Origin: Planctomycetota bacterium
GTDB taxonomy: Bacteria; Planctomycetota; Phycisphaerae; UBA1845; PWPN01
DNA: 64,000 nucleotides
Assembly (NCBI GenBank): GCA_022711465.1
Contig: JAKLEZ010000006.1
Span: forward strand, 186,001-250,000
Reading direction: 5' to 3'
This document shows, piece by piece, positions 8,231 to 17,039 of this stretch. Position 1 is the stretch's first letter; every line of letters begins with the position of its first letter. The notes beneath the pieces are model-generated. The model was not told the origin of the DNA, searched no databases, and saw only the letters and a program-made list of their open reading frames with translations. Position numbers and translations under genes: made by a program.

Positions 8231-9840
8231 CTTGCGCTTGTTGCGGCCCTCAGCTCACCCGAGAGATCCACACCGTCCAGAGTATACTGCCTCAGCCGTT
8301 CACCGTCGCCCAGCAAACCGATGAGGGTAGGGGCCACATCGACCAGACGGCCGCAGGGAATGGTCCCCCCGGGAGCAAGGCCGGGGCCCGCGAAATGGAG
8401 GGGGATGAGCATATCGCCGGCGAGGCACGACCCGTGACCGGCTTTCTGTGACAAGCTGAAGTCCCAGCCCTGGGCGGCGAAGAGGATTACATCGCCGGCC
8501 CGTGGCGAGTCGAACATCTCGACCGTCTGGGGAACGAAGTCGGGATGCGTCGAGCCGCTCGTCGCCCGCAGCCAGTCGCGCGAGGTGTGCCAACCTGCCT
8601 GGACGAAGGCGGCCAGTTCCGCCGGTTGGGCGTAGCCCAGCGGGTCGCCGCGGTCGACGAGCAGCCGGTACCGGACCTGGCCGCCGTCGCGAGATCGCTC
8701 GACAGCGGCCGCTCCGCGGCTGGACCAAAGCCGGACGCGGTCTGTTCCGTCACGGGCCAGAACACAGTCGACGGCCGGCAGTTCCGCGAGATGAGGTTCG
8801 GACTCGATGAACGATGCCACTTCAGCGCAGGTTGGGGTCGTGTCCCACCCCTGGCGACCGCGTAGATGAATCGCGGCCATCCGGTCGGCACCGATGACCA
8901 GGAAGGCATCGTACCTCTCCAATGCCGCGCGGAAGGCGGCGCGGCCGTGACCTTGCAGCGGCGTTTCACGACAGTTCAGGGCTCGTCGAACCTCGAGCCA
9001 TTTGGAGAGGTCCAGGTGCCGATCCGGCTCGACTGCCGGCATGCCATGGTCGCTCACCAGCACGTAGTATGTACGATCACCCAAGCCGGCCCGGTCGATG
9101 GCGTCGGTCATTCGTCCCACGGCGGTGTCGAGATCTCTCACCGCTTGGTCATATTGCGGTGAGTTGGGTCCGAAACGGTGACCGACTTCGTCGACCGCGG
9201 GAAAGTAGGTCATGATCACGCTGGGCCACCGCTTCTCGCGGTTGGCGAGGGCGGCGACAGCAGGCAGCCGATCCGGCACACTCCGATCCACTGCTCCATG
9301 GAAGCCCAAGATCCAATTGCGGCGAAATGTATGGTAGCCATCGATCGAACGAGTCACGCCGCGATAGGTGTGAAGCTGGATGTTAAGCGTGAAGTGGTCG
9401 CCGAGGATGCTGTAGAGCGTAGGGACGGTGAGGTGCTCGTTGACCACGCGGTAGGTGTCCAGAGTCATGTAGGAGCAGCTTTCCAGCGACTGACGGTCAA
9501 GCCAGACATTGCCGGGGATTCCGTGATGACCTGGGAACAAGCCGGTCACCAAGGACGAGCAGTTGGCGTAGGTGACGGTGGGCAAGCTGTCCACCGCCCG
9601 GTCGACACGGATTCCACCCTGGACGAAGCGGCGGGTGATGTGGGGCAGTTGGCCGGCCGCGACCAGCTCGTCGAACCGGGCGCGATGAAGGCCGTCGGGG
9701 AAGAAGACGAGTACGGATCGTGGCGGGCGAACCACGTCGTCGTTCAGGCGGATGCGCACCGGCCCCGGTTCGCCGCATCCGGCGAAAGCGGCCGCCAGGG
9801 CGGCGGGAACGGTCCAAGTCAGGAGGCGGAACGCGTTCAC
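8227..9840 (-). CDS. Type I phosphodiesterase / nucleotide pyrophosphatase-like lipoprotein
   Basis: About 537 residues. The proposed GTG start at 9840 gives a lipoprotein signal peptide ending AAFAGC (Cys 22); a longer frame up to 9963 has no such sense. The alkaline-phosphatase-superfamily metal and nucleophile sites are visible: PDGLHRARF (about residue 50), the Thr of LPTVTYANCSSLVTG (about 88), YFPAVDEVGHRFGP (about 218), VSDHGM (about 263) and a late HGS (about 470). These enzymes hydrolyse phosphodiester or pyrophosphate bonds outside the cytoplasm; the substrate is unknown. Its stop overlaps the rnfC start by four bases. It is divergent from another lipoprotein with a phosphodiesterase-type fold across a 144-base gap. 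Confidence 0.85.
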   Translation of the reverse strand: MNAFRLLTWTVPAALAAAFAGCGEPGPVRIRLNDDVVRPPRSVLVFFPDGLHRARFDELVAAGQLPHITRRFVQGGIRVDRAVDSLPTVTYANCSSLVTGLFPGHHGIPGNVWLDRQSLESCSYMTLDTYRVVNEHLTVPTLYSILGDHFTLNIQLHTYRGVTRSIDGYHTFRRNWILGFHGAVDRSVPDRLPAVAALANREKRWPSVIMTYFPAVDEVGHRFGPNSPQYDQAVRDLDTAVGRMTDAIDRAGLGDRTYYVLVSDHGMPAVEPDRHLDLSKWLEVRRALNCRETPLQGHGRAAFRAALERYDAFLVIGADRMAAIHLRGRQGWDTTPTCAEVASFIESEPHLAELPAVDCVLARDGTDRVRLWSSRGAAAVERSRDGGQVRYRLLVDRGDPLGYAQPAELAAFVQAGWHTSRDWLRATSGSTHPDFVPQTVEMFDSPRAGDVILFAAQGWDFSLSQKAGHGSCLAGDMLIPLHFAGPGLAPGGTIPCGRLVDVAPTLIGLLGDGERLRQYTLDGVDLSGELRAATSAR

Positions 9841-9984
9841 GCCGGCATTGTATACATCTTGAACGATGCTGGCACAACAGGAGGTGGCGTGCTTGACACG
9901 GCGGTGACCGAGCGGTAGCAGTTTCGACTGAGGCATGGTCGAACCGTGCCGAAGCTGTGACAAGGATTCTGTCCTGGAGTCTCC

Positions 9985-10890
9985 ATGGCATCACGCATCA
10001 GTCGTCGTCGTACCGTTCAAATGATGATGGCCGCCTTGGCGGTGCTGGCAGCCGGTTGTGGAGATCCGGCCGGACCGCAGCGCGGGCGGCAGGACGCAGG
10101 GTCCGTCCAGCTTCGGGTGCTGACCTACAACATCCTGCATGGGGCCGGGCCGGACAAGAAGTTGGATCTAGGCCGGACGGCCGAGGTGATCAGGAGGCTG
10201 AGTCCGGACCTTGTAGCTCTTCAGGAGGTGGATAACGGGACCAAGCGATCGGGCGGAGTGGACGAGGCGGCGGAGCTTGGCGGACTCACCGGGATGCACA
10301 CCGCGTTCGGCAAGGCCATGGACTTCGACGGCGGGCAGTACGGGGATGCGGTCCTCTCGCGGTTTCCGATCGAACGTGCGGTCGCCCATGCCCTGCCGCA
10401 CTCCAAGGACCGCGAGCCGCGGCAGGCTCTGGAGGTTCACGTGAGCGTGCCGGTCAACGAACCGCCGCGCGGCGAGCCGGGCGGTGGCCGACGGGCGGGG
10501 TTCTGGTCGGTGCGGTTCATTTCCACGCACTGGGACCACCTCAACGATCACGTTGATCGTGTCCTGCAGGCGAAGGCGGTGGCGGAACTGGCGGCGACGG
10601 AGCCCGCGGTGCCGGTCATTCTGGCCGGTGACTTGAACGCGGAGCCGGGCAGTGTCCCTTTGGCGGGGTTGGGTACGGGCTGGCTGGACACGACCCCGGC
10701 CGCTCCGGAGCCATCGTTTCCCAGTGATCGACCGAACCTGCGCATCGACTTCATCTTTGCCCGGCCAGCGCGGCTCTGGCGAGTGGTTTCCGCGGAAGTG
10801 GTCAATGAGTCGCGGGCATCGGATCACCGCCCGGTTCTGGCGGTTCTGGAGCTACTGCCCGCTCCGCGGGGTCGGCCGCAATCCGAGTAG
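9985..10890 (+). CDS. Endonuclease/exonuclease/phosphatase-family lipoprotein
   Basis: A 301-residue protein with a short signal peptide and lipobox VLAAGC (Cys 25), so it is probably anchored outside the cytoplasm. The EEP fold signature is complete: LTYNILHG (about residue 47), LQEVD (about 79), THWDH (about 180), GDLNAEP (about 214) and SDHRPV (about 285), giving the metal-binding and catalytic Asn, Glu, Asp and His residues. Members cleave phosphodiesters in DNA, lipids or inositol phosphates, so the substrate cannot be named. GGAG lies five bases before the ATG. It is divergent from the phosphodiesterase lipoprotein gene and convergent with the DUF3795 gene. Confidence 0.87.
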   Translation: MASRISRRRTVQMMMAALAVLAAGCGDPAGPQRGRQDAGSVQLRVLTYNILHGAGPDKKLDLGRTAEVIRRLSPDLVALQEVDNGTKRSGGVDEAAELGGLTGMHTAFGKAMDFDGGQYGDAVLSRFPIERAVAHALPHSKDREPRQALEVHVSVPVNEPPRGEPGGGRRAGFWSVRFISTHWDHLNDHVDRVLQAKAVAELAATEPAVPVILAGDLNAEPGSVPLAGLGTGWLDTTPAAPEPSFPSDRPNLRIDFIFARPARLWRVVSAEVVNESRASDHRPVLAVLELLPAPRGRPQSE

Positions 10891-10924
10891 CGACAAACGC
10901 GTGCCCCAGCGTGTCGGCCGCCCG

Positions 10925-11392
10925 TTACTCGCTGGGCACTTCGTATGGATTGCAGCGGATATCGACGTAGCAGAAGCCGGTAGCCTTCCTGGCCTCCTGC
11001 TCTTCGATCCACCGGTCCAGGCCGATCTCCTTCATGCGCATGCCGTCGGGAATGAGGTTCACATATCCCTTGGCGAGTCCTTCGATCCGATGGCAGGGGT
11101 ACTCGTCGCAGAATGGGCAGGCGTGCACACCCTTGCTGGCCGCGCACTTGCGAATAGCACAGAACGGCGGACCGCACTTGCCGCCTCGGCAACTGCACTT
11201 GCCCTCGTTGCCCACGAGCCCGCCGAGGAACTGCCAGAACTCCTCGAACCGAGGGATTTGCCGCCCCCAGTGCTCCCAGCCGTCTTTGCGCATGGTTTCG
11301 CGCAAGGCGTTGGCCTGTTTGGGAACGCGATTGGATTGCGAGCACAGCCCGCAATAAAGCCCGCAGTAAGTGACTTGGGTCAGGTCAGTCAT
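10925..11392 (-). CDS. DUF3795-type cysteine-rich protein
   Basis: About 155 residues with roughly fourteen cysteines, arranged as CGLYCGLC near the start, then CSCRGGKCGPPFCAIRKC and ACPFCDEYPC, and a late CNP. This is the pattern of the DUF3795 family, presumed to bind zinc or an iron-sulfur cluster; its function is not known. The ATG at 11392 was chosen over an in-frame start at 11419 because MTDLTQVTYCGLYCGLC is the usual family beginning. It is the last gene of the long minus-strand sugar-related run, 91 bases after the metallo-hydrolase gene, so it may or may not belong to that operon. Confidence 0.75.
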   Translation of the reverse strand: MTDLTQVTYCGLYCGLCSQSNRVPKQANALRETMRKDGWEHWGRQIPRFEEFWQFLGGLVGNEGKCSCRGGKCGPPFCAIRKCAASKGVHACPFCDEYPCHRIEGLAKGYVNLIPDGMRMKEIGLDRWIEEQEARKATGFCYVDIRCNPYEVPSE

Positions 11393-11483
11393 CGTTTGCG
11401 TCCGGGTGCGGGTGGGCACCTTCGAATGTCTGGATACCGCTGGAGGGACCCGGGCGGCTGGGCACCTCCGGTCGTTCCGAGGA

Positions 11484-12293
11484 TCACGCCGCTGGTTTCT
11501 TGTACGTCAAGGGCTTGCCGTGCTCGACGAGCTGGTAGCGGTCGCCGATGCCGAGCATCCTCAGGTTCGTGCGAAGCAGCTCGGGGGGCAGGGAGTTGGC
11601 CGGGAACAGGTCGTAGTGGCACGGGATGACCACCTTGGCGTCCACTTTGCGGGCCAGGGTAGCGGCCTCGGCCGGGCTCATGTTGTGGAACGCCGGGTTG
11701 ATCACGGCTGCGAGGATATCCGGCTTGTGGGCGGCCATGCTGTCGGCCAGGATTTCGTGGTATCCGGTGTCGCCGGTCACGTAGAGCTTCGGTCCGTCCT
11801 TGATGCAGACCAGGTAGCCCACGTGGGTGAGATCGTCGCCGGCGAAGGGGATGGCGAAGGTTGCCCGCAGCGTGAGGTCGCCGAACGTGACGCTCTTGTT
11901 TGGCCAGATCATGGCCGTCTGACTCTGAGGCACGCCCATGGTCACCAGCTTCTCGATCGTCTCGGGTGGGGCGACGAACGGTCCGGCTCCACCCGCCGCC
12001 CGGTAGGGATGGAGCGTTTCAGGATCGAGGTGATCCTGGTGACTGTGCGTCATGGCGTAGGCATCGATTCCGACCAAATCGGCGGGCGGGAGGGGCGGGG
12101 CGACCAGCCGGTCCATGTCGAAGCCGTACTGGTCGCCGATGGTTTTGCACGAGTTGGACAGGTACGGATCGATGGCCACGATCTTGCCGCCGGGGCTCTT
12201 CACGATGAAGCCAGCCTGCCCCAGCCACCACAGGGTGAGCGAACCTTGGGGTACCTGGTACTGCCGAAGTTGTTTCATGCTCAGGACGGCCAT
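11484..12293 (-). CDS. UlaG-like MBL-fold metallo-hydrolase
   Basis: A 269-residue metallo-beta-lactamase-fold enzyme. The metal site THSHQDHLDP (about residue 82), later GDTGYH and CHYDLF supply the His and Asp ligands in the order seen in UlaG (L-ascorbate-6-phosphate lactonase) and relatives. WWLGQAGFIVKS at the N-terminus is also typical. In this operon a sugar-lactone or phospho-lactone hydrolase step after a dehydrogenase is a reasonable guess, but UlaG-like proteins have diverse substrates. GAGG lies about eight bases before the ATG. It is ten bases downstream of the cupin gene, so the two are almost certainly cotranscribed. Confidence 0.82.
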   Translation of the reverse strand: MAVLSMKQLRQYQVPQGSLTLWWLGQAGFIVKSPGGKIVAIDPYLSNSCKTIGDQYGFDMDRLVAPPLPPADLVGIDAYAMTHSHQDHLDPETLHPYRAAGGAGPFVAPPETIEKLVTMGVPQSQTAMIWPNKSVTFGDLTLRATFAIPFAGDDLTHVGYLVCIKDGPKLYVTGDTGYHEILADSMAAHKPDILAAVINPAFHNMSPAEAATLARKVDAKVVIPCHYDLFPANSLPPELLRTNLRMLGIGDRYQLVEHGKPLTYKKPAA

Positions 12294-12303
12294 GTTACGG
12301 TCC

Positions 12304-12726
12304 TCATGGATTGGGCGGGGAGGTCACGATCATCACCACGAGCGTCTCGGTTCCGGTGTTTTCAATGCCGTGGATGCACCAGGGCGGCAGGTAGACGAAG
12401 TCGCCCTTTTTGACCTCGCGTTTGTAGTTGGCGAAGGTCATGGTGCCGCGGCCCTCCATGATCACGTAGGTTTCCTCGGTCTCGTGCTGGCCGGGCTGGA
12501 GCACGACATGTGGAGCGAGGTAGAACATCACCAAGCCGAGGTTTTTGGCGGGCGCATTCGGGTTGACCGGATGGACCACGCGAACGGCGTTGCCGTAACA
12601 GCCCGGGTAGACGATGGGCACGCCCTCCTGAACGGTCACGATCATTGGATCGGGTGCCTTGTCCGGTTTGGGAATCAAAGGCGGGCGATCGGATTTATAG
12701 CCCTGATGGACTCTGATTTCTGCCAT
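12304..12726 (-). CDS. Cupin-domain protein
   Basis: About 140 residues forming a single cupin barrel. The first motif reads PGQHETEETYVIMEGRG, carrying His and Glu metal ligands. The second is GDFVYLPPWCIHGIENTG, with the final His. Single-domain cupins of this kind act as sugar isomerases, epimerases or binding proteins in carbohydrate clusters; nothing in the sequence separates these. The ATG at 12726 is preferred; an in-frame GTG nine bases earlier is possible. It sits between a short-chain dehydrogenase gene and the UlaG-like gene in the sugar operon, which makes a role in handling a sugar acid or keto-sugar likely. Confidence 0.8.
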   Translation of the reverse strand: MAEIRVHQGYKSDRPPLIPKPDKAPDPMIVTVQEGVPIVYPGCYGNAVRVVHPVNPNAPAKNLGLVMFYLAPHVVLQPGQHETEETYVIMEGRGTMTFANYKREVKKGDFVYLPPWCIHGIENTGTETLVVMIVTSPPNP

Positions 12727-12786
12727 AGCACTCACTTCCCTTCTTCTGAATCAGGTTATACGCAAACCAGCGATGCTTGCTTCACC

Positions 12787-12866
12787 GGAATTGAGGATGG
12801 AGAAAGGTCGGAGGGCAGGCAATTCTCTCAACTCCTCTTCTTCATTCTCAATTCCCCATTCTCCAT
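12787..12866. repeat. Dispersed inverted repeat of GGAATTGAG-type words
   Basis: The left arm GGAATTGAGGATGGAGAA (12787-12804) faces its inverted relative, which reads ATGGAGAATGGGG then AATTGAGAATGAA on the minus strand (12841-12866). The element lies in the 145-base gap between the cupin and dehydrogenase genes and could form a hairpin in the operon mRNA. Similar GGAGAATTGAGAATG word repeats are scattered between genes in many unrelated bacteria. Confidence 0.5.
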
Positions 12867-12871
12867 CTGCT

Positions 12872-13657
12872 TTAGAAGTCCCTTGCGTATCCTCCGGCAG
12901 TCCAGCCGCCGTCGATGGTCAGTACGGTCCCGGTAATGTAGGCGCTCTCGGGGGCGGCCAGGAACAGGGCGCCGTGGGCGATTTCCTCGGCTTTGGCCGG
13001 CCGGCCGAGCGGGATGTGGTCGAGAATCCGCTGGATGCGGTCGACGAATTTCCCGTCGGGGCCATAGAAGAGCTTCTTGGTTCCCTCGCTCACTGTCGAG
13101 CCTGGAGCGATCGCATTGACGAGGACGCCCTTGGGGGCGAGTTCGATGGCCATGGCCCGGGTCAGACCGACGATCGCATGCTTGGCCGCGATGTAGGCGC
13201 TCTGCAGCCGCAAGGCGACAAGGCCGCAAATGGACGAAATGTGGATGATCCGCCCGGATTGCTGGGCGACCATGAGTGGCGAAACGACTCGGCTGACGAT
13301 GACGACGCCGTTCAGATCGGTCTCGATGATCCAGTCCCATTCGTCCTTGGGGAACTCGTCGAAAGTCACGCGATGCTTGACCGTGTTGACGCCTGCGTTG
13401 TTGACCAGGATATCGATGCGCCCGAATTCGTCCATGATCTTCCTGACGACGTCTTTGACCTGATCCTCCTTGCGGACGTCCATCTCACAGCCCCTGCAGG
13501 AAGGGAACTTGGCGGCTTCCTTCTTGACCGCCGGGACGTCGATATCCGTGTAGATCACCTGGGCGCCATTCCTGGCGAACGAATCAGCGATCGCCAGACC
13601 GATTCCGTTTCCGGAGCCGGTGACCAACGCGACCTTGTCTGACAAATCGACCTTCAT
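12872..13657 (-). CDS. SDR-family oxidoreductase
   Basis: A 261-residue short-chain dehydrogenase. The NAD(P) loop is TGSGNGIG (about residue 14), the structural motif NNAG is near residue 88, the catalytic Ser lies in HISSI, and the active-site pair is YIAAK. IYTDID, with Asp after the second strand, suggests NAD rather than NADP. The C-terminal TIDGGWTAGG is standard. In the operon it probably oxidises a sugar hydroxyl or sugar acid; a second, only moderately similar dehydrogenase is encoded 2.4 kb upstream in the operon. The stop lies five bases from the inverted-repeat element, and the start is eight bases after the preceding gene's stop. Confidence 0.87.
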   Translation of the reverse strand: MKVDLSDKVALVTGSGNGIGLAIADSFARNGAQVIYTDIDVPAVKKEAAKFPSCRGCEMDVRKEDQVKDVVRKIMDEFGRIDILVNNAGVNTVKHRVTFDEFPKDEWDWIIETDLNGVVIVSRVVSPLMVAQQSGRIIHISSICGLVALRLQSAYIAAKHAIVGLTRAMAIELAPKGVLVNAIAPGSTVSEGTKKLFYGPDGKFVDRIQRILDHIPLGRPAKAEEIAHGALFLAAPESAYITGTVLTIDGGWTAGGYARDF

Positions 13658-13665
13658 GATCTCAC

Positions 13666-14712
13666 CTATACCTCAGGGGACAACAAGATCCGGGCCACGG
13701 CGTGAACCTGTTCCGACGGGCCACGGAACGCCCAGACTGCCGACCAGTCGTCGCAGCGGGTGCGTCCCGTGCCCTCGCCGATGGCCGGGATGTGATATTC
13801 CAGTTCGCTGAATGCTCCGAGGCTTTCGTGGACGACGTTGCAGGACTGAACCGCATAGCCGAGGTCGTCCCTATCGGTCCAGGGTACGTCCACGTAGTCG
13901 CCGGAGGGATTGACGAAGAAGCTGCGGACGACCAGGGCGAAGCGGCCGCCGGTCTGGTACAAGTATCCGACCCGGCCGGTAGCAGCGACGGCGCGGATGC
14001 CGATCTTGTGACAGTCGTGGGTTCGCATTCGGTATCGCACCATGCGGTCGCCCGCGATCAGGTCTTCGGGGGAGACGGAGCCGAAGTAGATCTTGGGCTG
14101 CGTTCTGGCGTGCACGGGGACGAGCAGATCGCCGCCGTGGGGCATCTGAATCAAGTTCCACGCCCCCACCCGGCCGACCGGCGGGCCGGTGATGGCCAGC
14201 GAGGTGTGCTGGGTGTAACCTGCGTATTCGAGCTCGAGCAGGCTTGCCGCGGCGGGCTCGCAGCGTAGCGGATTGGGTGCCCAGGACAGCGACTTGCCCA
14301 TCTCCAGCTCGACGGTCTTTCGGGAGCGGGCCAGTGTGACGGTCAGCTGATTCACCAGGCGCACGCCCTCGGCGGTTCTGGTGACCTGGTAGTTGCCCGG
14401 ATCCAGTTGCCGCGGCTGGAAGTAGCGCTCCAGGCTGGGGTAGTCGGGGAAGAACAAGTCGAGCTCAGGGGCCAGCCACGTCCGGTCGCCGCCGGAATTG
14501 TGCCATTCGTTGCTGGCATAGAAGGCCTTGGCCGAGGCAGGGGTCTTCAGGGCATCATGGGTCCAGAAGAAGTTCTCGCCGCTGTTGGGCGCGAACAGGC
14601 CGAGCACTCGCCCACCGTGCTGGAGAACGAGCACCTCGGTTCCATCCGGGCTACGGAGTGGTTCCGTCAGCTTGCCTGCCTCACGCAGGCTCTTGACCAG
14701 AGCTTCGTTCAT
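13666..14712 (-). CDS. Unknown beta-rich protein, possibly DUF6786 / mutarotase-like
   Basis: A 348-residue protein without signal peptide or membrane segments. The start LREAGKLTEPLRSPDGTEVLVLQHGGRVLGL, the phrase GENFFWTH and the later HGGDLLVPV remind me of DUF6786 proteins, which are common in Planctomycetota and Bacteroidota and have a galactose-mutarotase-like beta-sandwich. I cannot point to a confirmed catalytic His/Glu pair, so a mutarotase function is a suggestion only. AAGGA precedes the ATG by eight bases. Its place between the symporter gene and a dehydrogenase gene, with tight spacing on the dehydrogenase side, argues for a role on the transported sugar. Confidence 0.6.
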   Translation of the reverse strand: MNEALVKSLREAGKLTEPLRSPDGTEVLVLQHGGRVLGLFAPNSGENFFWTHDALKTPASAKAFYASNEWHNSGGDRTWLAPELDLFFPDYPSLERYFQPRQLDPGNYQVTRTAEGVRLVNQLTVTLARSRKTVELEMGKSLSWAPNPLRCEPAAASLLELEYAGYTQHTSLAITGPPVGRVGAWNLIQMPHGGDLLVPVHARTQPKIYFGSVSPEDLIAGDRMVRYRMRTHDCHKIGIRAVAATGRVGYLYQTGGRFALVVRSFFVNPSGDYVDVPWTDRDDLGYAVQSCNVVHESLGAFSELEYHIPAIGEGTGRTRCDDWSAVWAFRGPSEQVHAVARILLSPEV

Positions 14713-14752
14713 GATCGCGTTCCTTTCGGTCGGGCTTGCCGACCCGCGTGGT

Positions 14753-16027
14753 TCACGACTTGGCCAGTGTGTTCCCGTAGGCCATGATGATGGCGGCCAC
14801 GATCAGCACGCCAATGGCGACGTACATCTGGTACCTCGGCTTCCCCTTGACTCCACGCCATTCGCCGCTGATGAATCCCACTCCCTGGCTGCCGGTCATC
14901 TGCATCGCCTGCTGGATTCCGAATCCGATCGACGCCCCCAGGGCTCCGAGCATGAGCATCCCCTTGCCCTGCAGTCCGACCGCGATGATAGAGGTTACGC
15001 CCATGATGACGGCCAGGCCGGCGTCCTTCCAGCTCTCGCCGAACACGTGCCAGGACTTGTTCCGAGTCAGCAGATACAGGGCGTAGGCAACGTTGAGGGC
15101 GGAGCCGGCGAACAGGCCCGCCGCCCAGACGCCGAACACCGCGAGGATAGCGCCGGTGTCCACGCCGACCTCGCGTTGACCGCCCGGCACAGCGCTGGCG
15201 AGCCGTTCGCGGATCCGCTCGGCGGCATGTACGGCCTTCTGCCCGCCGACGGCGATCGTGCCGACGCCTTCCACTTCCATCGTCCCCTCGGCACTCACGC
15301 TGTAGGTCCTGGAGAGCTTGCGGGCAAGCTCGTCCTGGCCCTCGGCGTTGACCCTCACCTTGATCTCGGTGTTGGGCTGGACGAGGCAGAGATTCGCGAT
15401 GATCGGTCCCTGGCTGTACACGAACGCAAGAGACAGCCCTGCCGAGAGCACCCCGGCGACGGCGGTCATGATCAGACCACCGAGGAAGCTACCGGACTGA
15501 GCGGATCCCTTTTTGTTGTCGGCTTGCAGGGACGTGAGCTGGCGGTCGCGGCCGAAGCCAGCGAACGTGGCAAACAACACGCCGATGAGCATGACGCCCA
15601 CGCCGGCCAGCACGGCCATGCCGGCTGGCGAGTCCAGATCGGGCGCATCCTTGAACAGGCCGGTGCCTTTGAAGACGAGGGGAACGATGGTGCCCACGCA
15701 CACGCCCAGCCCGGCGAGGATGGCCCCGGTCAAGGCCATGCCGATGCGCACGAAGCACAGGCCGCACAACACGTTAGCGATACCCCAGCCGGCCGCGAAA
15801 AGGTTGGCCTTGATCAGGGTGCGAAGCGGAACGGCGCGCAAACCCTCGATCGGGTCGGGGCAGGCGAACAGGGTGATGCTCCAGGGAATGATGATGAGTG
15901 CGATGAGCATGGCGATCAGCCACCAGTGCTCGAATTGGTACTTGCGCATGAGCTTGAAAGGCCAGGCCCCGCTCCCGGTGAGCAGTCCGGCGATGCCGAC
16001 CACACCAGCGCCCAAAAGCGTTTCCAT
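14753..16027 (-). CDS. RhaT-type sugar/proton symporter with inserted soluble segment
   Basis: A 424-residue membrane protein with about ten helices. GAGVVGIAGLLTGSGAWPFK at the start, WEHWW-like HWWLIAMLIALIIIPW, and GWGIANVLCGLCFVRIGMAL follow the L-rhamnose/proton symporter RhaT family. E. coli RhaT has about 344 residues. The extra length is mostly a hydrophilic stretch of roughly 75 residues (about 218-292, from QPNTEIKVRV to PGGQREVGV) between two helices. It is the only transporter gene in the sugar operon, so it presumably imports the monosaccharide released by the GH36-like enzymes; rhamnose itself is not implied. It lies 37 bases after the SDR gene and 40 before the next gene. Confidence 0.82.
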   Translation of the reverse strand: METLLGAGVVGIAGLLTGSGAWPFKLMRKYQFEHWWLIAMLIALIIIPWSITLFACPDPIEGLRAVPLRTLIKANLFAAGWGIANVLCGLCFVRIGMALTGAILAGLGVCVGTIVPLVFKGTGLFKDAPDLDSPAGMAVLAGVGVMLIGVLFATFAGFGRDRQLTSLQADNKKGSAQSGSFLGGLIMTAVAGVLSAGLSLAFVYSQGPIIANLCLVQPNTEIKVRVNAEGQDELARKLSRTYSVSAEGTMEVEGVGTIAVGGQKAVHAAERIRERLASAVPGGQREVGVDTGAILAVFGVWAAGLFAGSALNVAYALYLLTRNKSWHVFGESWKDAGLAVIMGVTSIIAVGLQGKGMLMLGALGASIGFGIQQAMQMTGSQGVGFISGEWRGVKGKPRYQMYVAIGVLIVAAIIMAYGNTLAKS

Positions 16028-16064
16028 GCCAACGTACCCTTTCGCAAGAGGTAGCTCGATTCGT

Positions 16065-16907
16065 CTACACGCCCGGGACGTAACCCGTGCCGAACCTGGC
16101 CGTCGACCGGGTTCGGAAATCCGAGATCAGCGACATCAGGGCGGTCGTGCCGCCGTCCGCAATGATGGTCTGGCCGACGATGTAGCCGGCCTCGTCGGAA
16201 CAGAGGAACACGGCCAACTGGGCGATATCCAGCGGCCGACCGGCACGGGCGACCGGCACAGCGTTCCTGGCGGACTCACAGGCGTCCTTCTCGTTGAAGC
16301 CGGGGATGGCCTTGTAGTAGTTGTCCACCGTGACCCAACCGGGGGCGATGGCGTTCACCCGGATTCCCTGGCAGGCCAGCTCGACGGAGAGTGTTCGGGT
16401 GTAGGCGATGATCGCCCCCTTGGTTCCGGCGTAGACCGAGTGTTCCGGCGCGCCCTGGAAACCATGGATCGAGGTGATGTTGCAGACTGCTCCGCCGCCG
16501 TGCTTGAGCATGTCCTTGGCCACGGTCTGGGTGAGGAAGAACTGGGCCCGGATGTTCACGTGGTAGAGGACGTCGAATTGCTCGCGGGTGACCTCGAGGA
16601 ACGGCTTGTTCATGGTGATGCCCGCGTTATTGACCAGGCAGTCGATTCCGCCGAGGAAGCCGATGGCCTGCTCGCCCAGACCGATGGCCTCGTCTACGGA
16701 GTCGAAGTTCGCCTTGACCGCGGTCGCCCGGCGTCCGAGGGCCTTGATCTCCTTCACTGCGCTGCGTGCCCCGGCGTCGCTGTGCGAGTAATGGAGGACG
16801 ACGTCGGCGCCTTGGCGGGCGAACTCCGCGGCGATCTCGCGTCCGATGCCGGTCCCGGAACCGGTTACCAGGGCCCGCTTGCCGGCCAGTCTGCCATTTG
16901 CACTCAT
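16065..16907 (-). CDS. SDR-family oxidoreductase
   Basis: A 280-residue short-chain dehydrogenase with TGSGTGIG (about residue 16), NNAG (about 93), catalytic Ser in NITSI and YAGTK as the active-site Tyr/Lys pair. VLHYSHSDAGAR after the second strand is the pattern of NADP-preferring enzymes, unlike the other dehydrogenase of the operon. The C-terminus is longer than usual by about 20 residues after the GGTTAL motif. The ribosome binding site GGAGGTGA, five bases from the ATG, is the strongest in the operon. It lies downstream of deoC after 132 bases and upstream of the symporter gene. Probably it acts on a sugar or its lactone. Confidence 0.87.
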   Translation of the reverse strand: MSANGRLAGKRALVTGSGTGIGREIAAEFARQGADVVLHYSHSDAGARSAVKEIKALGRRATAVKANFDSVDEAIGLGEQAIGFLGGIDCLVNNAGITMNKPFLEVTREQFDVLYHVNIRAQFFLTQTVAKDMLKHGGGAVCNITSIHGFQGAPEHSVYAGTKGAIIAYTRTLSVELACQGIRVNAIAPGWVTVDNYYKAIPGFNEKDACESARNAVPVARAGRPLDIAQLAVFLCSDEAGYIVGQTIIADGGTTALMSLISDFRTRSTARFGTGYVPGV

Positions 16908-17039
16908 CGGTCACCTCCATTGACAGGTCGCACAATGTCAACCATCCCGTGCGGCGGCCGAGGATACGTCCCGAAACCCGAAGGTGCTACCGGCGAGACG
17001 CCGGGGCCAAGGGTTGCCGGGAACGCGTTCCAAGCGGTG

